The notes under the pieces are model-generated. The model was given only the letters and a program-made list of their open reading frames with translations. It had not been told where the DNA came from and made no database searches. Below are positions 38,582 to 50,997 of a stretch of DNA of 64,000 bases, one piece after another; position 1 is the stretch's first letter; each line of letters opens with the position of its first letter. The position numbers were made by a program, and so were the translations under genes. Origin of the DNA: Ridgeia piscesae (lineage: Eukaryota > Annelida > Polychaeta > Sabellida > Siboglinidae). The stretch spans positions 92,501-156,500 of the forward strand of contig JAODUO010000582.1 in NCBI GenBank assembly GCA_025642075.2. Reading direction: 5' to 3'.

Positions 38582-39796
38582 GGTACAAGGAGCAGGAATG
38601 CGTAGTCTAGCCAGAAAAGGGTCTTTCAGAAGCTGTAAGAAGGTCCTTGTGCGTCCAGCGGTAATACTTCCTTTATTAGTTTCGCTACTTTTGATAACCC
38701 AAGTAACCTACTCGAAGTGCATTTTTACCAAACATTTGTACAACCAGTCCTACTTCGAGTTTGCGAATTCCGGTTACTGTGACCTTTAGAAATATAATAA
38801 TACATTGGTTTGTGCGTCGCTTTCAGCAAAATTACGATTGTCACCGTCGAATAGGCAACAATTACCGCCTGTGGTTAAGGCACCATATGACAATATTTGT
38901 GTCACACTCCTGGATATTTAATTTAGCCAATTCTAACTCACTGTTGAGGAATGTTGTGAAATTATTACGAAATACGTGTGAAATTGCTAGCAATACAGCC
39001 GTGCCTTTCTGCTATATCATAGACACCCGTTGAATTATGAACGTTGTTATGTCATCGTGTTGCACTCGCGTGTAATAAGACTGTTCTACAGCTGTGTGAC
39101 GTCACTCTTGTACTTGGCTGATTACTTGTAAATGGTAAATTCAAAAAAAAAATTATGGTTCTATAAAGTTATCAATATACAATACTGTGGTATTTGTCGC
39201 TATACCCTGATGCAGTAGTTTCAGGATTTTGCCCAAACAAACGCGGCGTATACATCGCTCTTATTTTTTCCTACCATTTTTACTGTGAACGGTGTGAAAT
39301 AATACCCACACACAGTCAGTGTTGTGGTTAGCGTCACAAAACGACGCTATATAGCGTTTTCACGTCAGTGCATGACGTAATAATAAAATTATTTATTCAC
39401 GTCGCATTACAGCGTATTAATATTACGCCTACTTTTGTAGCGTATTTTCACACATGAATACGGTGTTTTTACCTCACATCATAAAGTACTGTGTACTATT
39501 GCGTATGTTCTCGTCACTGCGAAAAATTTGAATGAGATGTGTATTTCTATATAATAGCGTAACATTTTGGTATAATTTATTCACGTTATTCTTGTCTTGG
39601 TGAGGTCAAAGCCGTTTTAAAACCTATCTGATTTGCTGAGGTTGAGACCATCATTCCTTCTCAGCGCTAGTAATTTAAGGACACCACTTCAGCGAGACCA
39701 AATTCTTTGACAAAGAATTTACACAATTATATTTTTACTGATTATCACTTCTAAAAAAATCACTGTATTAGTCCCTGTAAGTTATTGCAATTCATG

Positions 39797-39857
39797 TTGT
39801 TGTTGCTCTGTTAGTGCCACTGTCCTGAAGACAGTGGCATTAACAGAGCAACAACAA
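39797..39857. repeat. 61-bp near-perfect hairpin
   Basis: The 28-base left arm (39797-39824) and right arm (39830-39857) pair with a single G-T type mismatch (TTAGTGCC against GGCATTAA). The arms contain TTGTTGTTGCTCTGTTA and its complement, and the loop is 4-5 bases. It sits at the left edge of a degenerate LINE-like stretch. Confidence 0.8.
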
Positions 39858-40310
39858 AAACTGAAAGTTTGTGAGAACAACTGGATGTGAAGGATGACAA
39901 GAGTAAAGAAGGCAGAGAGAAGAAAGATGAACGATCTGTGGAAAGAAATTGGACTGCAAAGCAGCTTAAGAGCAGTTTTGGTGCGATGGGCATGTCATGA
40001 GGAAAGGATGCCAGAAGGTAAATTGATTGGCAAGGATGGCAGTAACACAAACACACCAAGGACAGAGAACTGACATAAGATCCCAGCTGAGGCTGTAGGA
40101 CTGCGGGAAGAATGACATGACACGACCAGGAGAGGACACGAGATAGAGAGACAGAGTACTCCGAAAGAACAGACGAACAGAGTGTTCCAGCAGTATTGTT
40201 CGGACTGACCTTCACCCCTGTACAACGGGGATCAATGCAGAGAACAACAGTACAGTGATCTATGAGGCACATACCCGACCAACCTTCACCCTTCAATTCT
40301 TACTCCAACA
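39850..40310 (+). mobile_element. Possible decayed LINE segment
   Basis: A plus-strand frame near 39978-40020 reads VLVRWACHEERMPEGKL. This resembles the RWAGHVxRMPDxRL block found just after the reverse transcriptase of many LINEs. Stops interrupt the rest. The 161-codon minus-strand open frame over the same bases looks like an antisense shadow. Confidence 0.4.
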
Positions 40311-40699
40311 GCAACGTCCAGACAAGATCCGTCGTAATGTGCGTTTTATTGAATTCACTCCCTCTCAGCGTTAAATCTCTAGGACATATATTTTTGTTTT
40401 GCCGTCATCAAAAAACCAGCTGTTGAAGAACATCCGTGGCCTCTATAGTTTGTCATTACTAATATTGCATATATCTTCCTTAGATTCTGAGGAATGCCAA
40501 CCATACGATGCAACTTTTGTTTTATATATGACAGTTATAAAGCTTAATATTTTGTTTTGTTGCGTCACTGAGCTCGGTTTTTCCGAAAGAAGTAACTTTA
40601 TGTTGTTGTTATCATCATCGTCGTCGTCCGTCGCCAACGTCATCACGAAGTCGCAGTTACATTCTGGTGTGATGACGTAGAAACGCCCCCAATCAAGAC

Positions 40700-40995
40700 G
40701 TCCTCAAAACTGTCCACTAGACCTAAGGTATCGGGGTACATTTGACGAAGATTACGTGGCAATGAACGGTTGTGGCAACGTTCGACGGACTACAGTTGTT
40801 CACATTACATCAAACGTTCACTGGCCAACTATGGACTATTGCTTATGTCACGTGCAAAATCATAACGGTTACATTTGTCATATGGTGACTTTTAACAAGT
40901 ATAACAAGTTGCAGATCATTCGTGAGGTCGTATATATCAACCGGCACAACCCACGAACGCACTTGCAGATATATCGTGCCTACATCCCAGTGTGA
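40700..40995 (+). other. Unidentified open frame, about 95 codons with upstream extension
   Basis: The frame from about 40711 to the stop at 40993-40995 is open. It includes YRGTFDEDYVAMNGCG, then VVHITSNVHW and LQIIREVVYINRHNPRTHLQ. Amino-acid use is balanced and unlike the surrounding repeats, but no family was recognised and no splice sites were convincing. It may be a remnant of an inserted element. No function is proposed. Confidence 0.25.
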
Positions 40996-41134
40996 CAACA
41001 ACAAAATGTCGCGTTATCCTCCACGGCTTGGCGACAAGTATATATGATGCCTTGCCAATGCGTAACAGTACCGAAATGCCCGACCCGTAATGGGATAGAC
41101 TGGTAGTTGATAAGTGACAGCGCTGATGGTAAAT

Positions 41135-42030
<896 letters not shown>

Positions 42031-42177
42031 TCTTTTTTCCAGGTATACCCTATATCGGAAAGGATTACACTGACTGATCAGTCATCATGAGCTTAGAGTT
42101 CACATCCGCCACCTATACTCCGTTGCCAATGCATTAGGGTCATTGTTCATGTTCCAAAAATCCATTTCCCATAAATA

Positions 42178-42555
<378 letters not shown>

Positions 42556-42559
42556 GTAT

Positions 42560-44775
42560 AAATGTGCTCGCACAAACTTCGAAACCAATGTGTCGCACAC
42601 ATACGGCCGTACTCTTTTTTGTTCAAAATAACAAAGGTCAGATAAAAAATGCGACTCATGTCCACCGATAGACCATAGACGTGGCAGTGTAGAATTGTCA
42701 AATATTATTCGTCTTTGGTACGAGGATATGTCGGCGGCTACTTCCTCGCAACGTATACACGGCTGGCGTCCCCCATAGAATTCGCACGCGCGTGGTTCCT
42801 GCATGCGATTGTTACATTAGTTGATTTACGCGCTCATTAATGTCTTCGTTCCGAACTAATGATTTACGTCATAAAAGGCGATATTCTAATATGAATCCGT
42901 GAAAAAAATAGATTAATCACTGAAAGTTGTATACCCGAGATTCAAGATGTCTAGGACGAAAACTGTAACATACAAATAAGAGCGATTATGGTTAAGCGCA
43001 ATACACAATTATCTGGGAATTTGGACCAGGATTTAGTATACATAGATACGCAGATAGCAGCAACGCAAATGTCTTGCCAATTTTATAAATTGGACACTAT
43101 GATATCCACATTTATCACAGCGCAATCATGACAACATTGTTTGTTTTTAGAAGTGTACCTATTTCCTAGACGACGCGTAATAATATCATAGTTTGATTAA
43201 TCTGCTGCGCAAGTGTTCCTCGGCGATCGATGTGAATGACTTGATCGTCAAGCGTCGTTGAGTGTTATGTTTCGTAACAACGGCGCAGCTTTTAAAATCA
43301 ATCCGGATTTCCAGATTTCGCGTCTCCGCTGGGCTAATAATAGAACTCGCGGTGCCGCATGGGTCGATAGACAAATCCAGGCGGCGTCAATCAACGCTGT
43401 GTATTGACGTTCACAAGTGCTGTCAACTTATGGCGTTGCAGGGGTCGGATTAGGATTTGTATCGTCATTCTGCTGTCGACACGCTCGGTATAATTACAGT
43501 TGCACCGCGGGGGGCCTGGCATCGCTTTGATCGATAATCGAACAGCGATCGAGGTTATGGGGGGTTCAACCAGAATGCTAGTTTTCAGGGTTTCGGGAGA
43601 TTCGTAGGATCATTCTGATGTAAGACCACAATAAGGTGCTCATCCGCCATTCCCCGTGCGACCAAAGAGTACCCTTTAAAAGCAGCATTATGCAGGTTGT
43701 CTGAATTTCTGTGAGCACATATGACAGCTGTCAGTCGGTGCATTTCTGCGTATTAATACAGTTGTCATTTTGCTTGGTGATGTAATCAGGGGCAATCCGT
43801 GGGTGGTTCAAGCAGAAATGGAGGGGTGTAAGGTTTGAAAGAAGTTTGTGGGAGCCTGAGGTATTAAAAGTTAACGAATTTGTCAAAGAACTTCTGTCTA
43901 TGGAGGGTAAATATGCTGTGAAATTGTCAATAACAGAGCTCTTCAATATTAATAGGAAATAAAGGAAACGTTATAATGGTCGCCTATGGAAAATGCAAAT
44001 GTGGTCTGACTCCTTCTGACATTGCAGTTCACTCAATTGTACGTATTAGCGCCGAGCAAGAGGTAGTTGCGTAAACGTTGGTGATTGATGTTTTTCAAGA
44101 GAACTGACATTGGCTCACGCGTCAACGAACCATAGCATACGTTTAGTGTCTTTGTGTTATTGCAATTGATTGTGTGTACATTATATGTTGCGTTGATTGC
44201 TCTACTGATATCAACGTATACGATAAATAGAAAACGTAGTATTAATTTGAAGAAATTGCATAATCAACTAAAACGTTGCCAATAAGGTTAGCTAGTTACA
44301 TTAATACATTTTCTGAATAAGTTGGAACGGTTGAAACGAGAACAACACCCAGAGCATTAGGCCTTCCGGGTTACTAGCAAAACTAATATTACAAGACATC
44401 TTGATATTTTATGGTTGTAAAACCAACATACACAAACACACACCTACAAATAACATGCAATTTTTTAGCTTTTCACACACATTTACTATGATTTCACAGT
44501 TTGAACGCCTTGTTTAATCTGTGTTACAGCGAACGCGATGTCTCGTCTGGCTTCTCTAGTGTCATCATCTGCCACGCCTTCCCAGCATTCATCAGTTGTT
44601 CCCATCGACTTCCTCCCTCGCCCGCACCGAGCACCGAGCAACCAATCGTAAGGCGGTGGCGGGGCGATCATGAAAAGGAAAAAGGGTAACTGATTAACTG
44701 GTGCACAAGCAGACGACTTCCGGTGCAACGGCGCGCCGGAAGCAGGAGAGAGAAAATCGAATACCAGCAGCAACC
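42560..44775. other. Intergenic and upstream region of the MATCAP-like gene
   Basis: No exon recognised. It contains the second copy of a dispersed repeat (43660-43870). The last 250 bases before the start codon are GC-richer, consistent with a promoter and 5' leader. Confidence 0.45.
43660..43870 (+). repeat. Dispersed repeat, copy 2
   Basis: Second copy of the unknown repeat described at 37070-37320, same orientation. It begins with a looser similarity near AGACCACAAT, at 43623 here and about 37071 in copy 1. Confidence 0.6.
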
Positions 44776-47700
44776 ATGGACACGGCATTGACGCTACAGG
44801 TGAGTGATTTCAACTAGTCATTTCAGTGGTTGTGTCGTTGACAAATTGGTTACAGAAACAGCTAACTCAATATGTTTTATATTACAGTGTTTGGTTATAC
44901 CTGTTTGAATGTGCATGTCTACGTGCTCAAATAAATAATGGCAATCGCAACAGTATAAGTTATCAATAAAATGGGTCGAACCTTTAGGTATAACTTTATC
45001 TGGATTTTTAAAGATTTTCAATATAAAAACAAATACAATTAATATATTTAAAAAACATAAATATTATCATTATTTAACAGTTCGTTGATGTCGTATGATA
45101 AATGAATGCATTGTCTTTGGTATTTGTAAACATTCGTCATTGCATTATATTGTCGTTGGAAATTAATATCATATGCTATATAGACCAATACTTATGTTTA
45201 AATGGCTTGCACTTAAATTGCAAAATAATTGTTGTAGCCATTACAATGACGTTTGTATTGACCTGCATTGTGGTGTTTGTATTTGCCTTTATAATGTTAA
45301 TTAAACAGTAACTGAAATTAGTCATGTCATTTGGTTGCCGGATGTACCACTGCGCAAGCGCAGTGAAAAAAAGCATGTCTACGAATAGTACTGTAGTTTG
45401 AATTTATATTTCCGTGTTGTTCGCGTTGTCGTTGTTTTCCTCCAACCAATCGCACCGTGCTACTGGTGTCACGTATTCTAACCATTATTTAAAACATTAC
45501 TATCAGCACAATCCGGCTTCATACAGCGCCTAAATTTGGCACGTTCTTATAAGTGTTTCTCTCCCGGCGTGGGAAAACAGTTACGCCAGTTTCTGATTAA
45601 AAGAACGCCCACCAGTGCCACTACAATACAACAGGTAGATAGGTGTCAATAAAGGTGTACTGCCTTCTGACCACTCGCTGTGATGCCGATGTGTGACGCT
45701 GTGTCGACAGGCGAGCGACGAGAGCGTGGCGGACTACATGAAGGCGGCCCATCGCGCGCGCCCCGGCAAGATCAGCGTCTTCAAGGAGATGGACGAGACG
45801 CCATCGCGGTTCTCCGGCAAACTCTGTCCAGTCAACCTGGAGGAACAGAAGAAGCGCTTCCTGCAGTACGGCATCGCGCCCAAGTTCGTCCTGCGGCGCT
45901 CGCAGCACTCCGAGGGCAAGGCGGACGAGGCGTGGCTCGTCAGGAACCTCATCCGCTTCGACTACTTCGGCGAAGCGAAGTCCGTGCTCGACACCGTCCG
46001 GCAGAAGTACGGCGACGGGATGGAGTACCTCAACTACGCGTTCGGCAACCCGATCAACTACGTGCAGGCGTCCGAGATACTGGCCGAGTACCTGAGGGAG
46101 AACAATGCCGAGGGGGAGATGGTCATCTACTGGACGCCGGAGCTCACCTGCAGGCAAGTGTGGTCCCGGGAGCGTAATTTTTTCATTAATGTTGTTAGGA
46201 GCTCTTAAGTACGATTTTGCACATTAAAGTAAATATTCAGCCTTAACAGAGATCTGGAATGCCTGGAAACTGTCAACACCATGACGTGCAAGTGAGACAT
46301 TGTCACTGGTGTCATCACAAAATATTGTCATGTAACACGGGAATGGGTATTTGTGTTTTGAGAAAAACACTCATTTCATAAAAAAAAGGTTTAATGATGA
46401 CATTTCGTTAAGAGCACCGTATCTTAGTGAAAGCATGTCTGCTTCTCGTTGTTGCAGTATCGAGTTTCGAGCTCCCATGCATGTCTATTTGCGTGCGTAT
46501 GTGTCAGCGTGCTTATATGTGTGCGGCGTGCCTGATTAACTCTTATTATTGTTTGTTTATGAATGCAAGGTCTATTTTAAATGTTATGTTCGCGTAATGG
46601 TTTCCGCATTGGACACACTCACGCTGCGCTGTATCTTATGCCGTCTGGTGTCGCCCTCTAGCGCCCGTATGATGTGGCATGGACCGAGTCAGAAGTACAA
46701 CAAACCGGAAGCGCGCAAGTTCTCGCTCATTCTCAACAGCAGCAACAGCGAGAACATCTTCCTGCGAGAGTACGGCATCCGTTGTCTCGCCGACCACGAG
46801 ATTGGCACTCACTTTGTATCCTCTACTATGATTGGTCGGTTCCGTACTCAATGATAACAGTTACAGAGGACGAGGGCAGTTGTGTCGGAAACGATTTAGT
46901 GTATACGTTTGGTACAACTAACCACCAGAAAAAACAAACCGACATTTCATTACATGCCACGGAATTCATTTAATATAATTCTTCTTCCAAAAAATACAAA
47001 CACGGCGGTTTCATATTAAACTTATAGTTATATATTAATATACTTAGGTAATGTGTCATAATTGTCCGGAATCACCAATTGCTGGTTACATCGCTATTCC
47101 ATCAGCAGTATTTCGGTTGTATATGCATAATAATATACGTACATTTATTAATGTCTTTTTCAGTCTAACCTGCTCAAAGTGTTCTTACAAGTCAAAACTC
47201 ATAAACAAAATTATATTTGGTAAAAATATCTATGGACAATTAAAACTAGGTGTCTAAGAAATGTATATCTACCGCATACAAAACTATCTGTGTTGTTTTA
47301 TAAAATGCTATGAATAAAACTCTTTTGAAATGCCTTGCGAAACAAGTACGCAAGTTATTTGTTTTAACCCATTCGTCATGTCAAGAAGGTAGCATAGATA
47401 CATAGACACAACAATATAATGATGTTAATTAAAGACCATTAGTCTAATAGTTTCCACGTGACTTATTCTTATTCGTTACATGCCGAGTGTAACGTTCACT
47501 GACTCGAAAAATGTATGGATTTATGTGAACGAAGTACTCGGGCACGAATAACAAGACAAGTCAAAAGGCTTTGATAAGTGCCGAGATTGTACGTGTTCGA
47601 ACGAATGTGTCTGTAAGTACATTGAGCAGTCTAAAGAACTATATAGCGCGCCACAAAATCACCGTATAGAGGTTGAATTGTATGTCACGAAGATCTAATA

Positions 47701-49696
47701 TTTTCGAGAATATGATGAGTGAATAATTAAATGTACAATGCGCATAATTTGTTATGAATTGCTATCAAAAACCGCTCTTTTGTCATCTATCAGACGCCAT
47801 AGTTCACCTGCTTTGCTTGTGAAAAAATACAGAAAGCATTATTCTTAGATATATTTCAACTGCTGCTTAGTTTATGTTTTTAGTTTACACCCGATTATAA
47901 AATAGTATTAATTGTGTGTGTGTGTGTGTGTGTGTGCGTGTGCTGTGCGTGTGTGTGTGCGTGTGCGTGTGTGTGTGTGTGGTGTGTGTCGTGTGCTGTG
48001 TGTGGTGTGTGTGTGTGTGTTTGCGCGTGCGCTTGCGCTTATGCGTGTGTGTGTGCGCGCGCATATGTGTCAATGAATATAACCTGTGTATCCCAATACT
48101 ACTAATAATACATTTAAAACACAATACGGAATTTAATATACAATTTTGTAAATATTCATCGATCGTAAAATAAATGAGGTCACGTCTGATCGGCTACATA
48201 CTCTCCATCACTGTTCCTTAATCCGACGGCACAGTTCCGGATGATGAACGACGGTCTCCAGCCGTGGTTCCCGGACCGCCGGAAGTTTGGCCTACGGGGC
48301 ATGAAGTGTCGAGACTCGGTGGCGTCGGAGGAAGGTCTGGCGGCCGTCAACACTGTCCTCAACGCCAAGTCCAAGTACCTCTGGAGCGCCGCGCTCGTAT
48401 ACTGTACGTAGACCCCGGCGACTGAACGACGTAAAAGCGAGGGTGCCAACTCCTAGGTTTATTTTCAGTTAATATTACGTTCTTATGACTATGACATGCA
48501 TGTTGAAGGTTTACTGCCTGGCAATTTGTGTTTTCTTACTTGATTAAGTTCGTAACAATGTTCGTATTTTGAAAGATTCCGCCTGAAACACGTTCAAATG
48601 GTACAAATACAGTTTTCAAAACAAAATCGACTAATTGATTGTTTTGTTTACTTTTTGAATGTGTTTCAGGCGGAATCTTTCAATTTGCGAACCTAGACAA
48701 AAATTGGCGGACAGTAAAGAACGTATTAAATAAAAAATAAAAAATAAAACCTAGGCGCTGACACCCTCACCTTAGCGTTACGATTATGTCAGTGAAATCA
48801 TGCATCAATATGAGAATGTATTTGCGTATAAGCGTATCATCTGCTGCATTAGAACAACATATAGTACTAAAATGTCCTACATAACCCCCTCCGCAAGAGA
48901 CCACAGTTTCGACGTGTGCACGTGCTTGCAGACACGGCGTGCATGGCGGTGAACCTGACCTTCCAGGACCTCTACGACCATCTGGAGCATTACGTCAAAG
49001 ACCGCGAGCTGCGGTGGAAGCACGTGATGCGCGTGAAGCGAGTCCTGTCCGACGCCAGTCAGGTCGGCGGCAGCGGCCACGACCAGTGTTACTTCGAAGG
49101 TGGGTCTCTTCGTTCGTCTTCCGACTCGTTAGCACCTCTTGCTCGCTTCTTCGTCCTCTTCGCGGGGGCTGCGTGTAAGGTAGTCTCGGTTGTCCTGGCT
49201 CCGTGAGGTGGCAGCACGTTTTAGCCCCTAACATCTGCCGATGTTGCCACCAGGCCGGCCTGACCCCAGAAGAGCGTAGAGACGCTTGTTGGTTCTCAGT
49301 CCAACTATGAAACAACAACTGAAATGAAGATATACTTTTATAAGATAATAATATACTATTAAGATATTCAACATCCAACTTATATTCACACAAAATAAAC
49401 ATAAAAGCAAATTTGCAGTTGTTTATGAAGCAAGAATTATGAGAGGATTAGCCTCGATTACGCAGGTTCCGTGAGATCGTTCTCTTTCGGTCTGCTTCTC
49501 TTTCTGTGGCTGTCAAGGGCATTTCAAAAAATAACACGCCAGGCCCCATACACGTCAAGAGAAGACGTACTTGACTTGCAGAAGAAAAACGGACTGGATA
49601 ACATCACGACGCAAACTAGCCAACCAGCATTGCTGCGCACCAGGACTGGGGCATTCGCCCAATTAAAGTACTCTAGTACCGAATATAAGTATTGTG

Positions 49697-49751
<55 letters not shown>

Positions 49752-49857
49752 TAAACGCCCGTACGGAGACCAGTTATCATATAACACCACGTACGGGAGA
49801 CGCTTTTTAAGAATGAGCCGGTCTCTTTAATTTTGATGTGTGATTGCATAACTAATG

Positions 49858-49894
<37 letters not shown>

Positions 49895-50309
49895 TTAAAC
49901 GCCGCGTACGGAGACCAGTTATGCATAATAACACCACGTACGGGAGACCGCTGTTTTAAGGAGACCGGAGCCGGTCTCTTTAAAGTTTTGATGTGTGATT
50001 GCATAACTAATGCACTTTATTTAATGATTATCCTTGTTAGTGGAGATAGTGCAATTATTATAAACTTTATTTTATATTTTGATTGGTTTGAGCACATTTA
50101 TTGCAGACACTTGTATATATTTATGTGCATAAGGCGCCGCGTACGGGACCCCGGCAGAGAAGTGCTTATAGTTTAAAAGTTTTGCTATATATTGATTGAG
50201 GGGTTTGCGTTCCGTGCTCAGTGTACTATATGCTTGTTTGATATGTATTAATTTTAATAAATATATACACACATTAATAACACAAAATAATTTGTACGGC
50301 ATTTGTGTA

Positions 50310-50370
<61 letters not shown>

Positions 50371-50778
50371 ATATATATAAATCATAATTGTACATTTGCA
50401 TTAAAATGACTTGGCGTTCAATTTGTATGTATATCTGCATATATATATTTACGTTGTTATTGTTATCGTTGTTTTTGGTTTTGGATATACCAGGTCGGCG
50501 TTAAATATATACTACTGCAAATAAGTATAACTAACTTCCGATTACATACCGGTCTCCCGTACGCGGCATCTAAGCATATAGGTTTTAAGGACACCGATTG
50601 TTTGTGTATATATGTTATTTATTACAATATCATAACAATATTGTAGAATGTGGTGTGTATTTGTACTATAGACAATGCTCCAATTAGACATCATTGGAAA
50701 ATCAGTTACATAAAAATATACAGCCGGTCTCCTGTAGGCAGTCGTATATGCACTGGACTCCCTATGCAGCATTTACCT

Positions 50779-50836
<58 letters not shown>

Positions 50837-50923
50837 ATGTATAGAGTATCAATATATACATACAGGTATATATATACATATATATATACAGTGTATATAT
50901 ATACATATATATATAATTATATA

Positions 50924-50997
<74 letters not shown>

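Noticed and set aside
39811..40296. 161-codon minus-strand open frame rich in Ser, Leu and Cys
   Set aside because: The opposite strand holds a LINE-like RWACHEERMPE block, so this is probably an antisense shadow.
45621..46177. 178-codon minus-strand and 165-codon plus-strand frames over MATCAP exon 2
   Set aside because: They are shadows of the GC-rich coding exon; only the plus frame starting SDESVADYM matches the family and splice phases.
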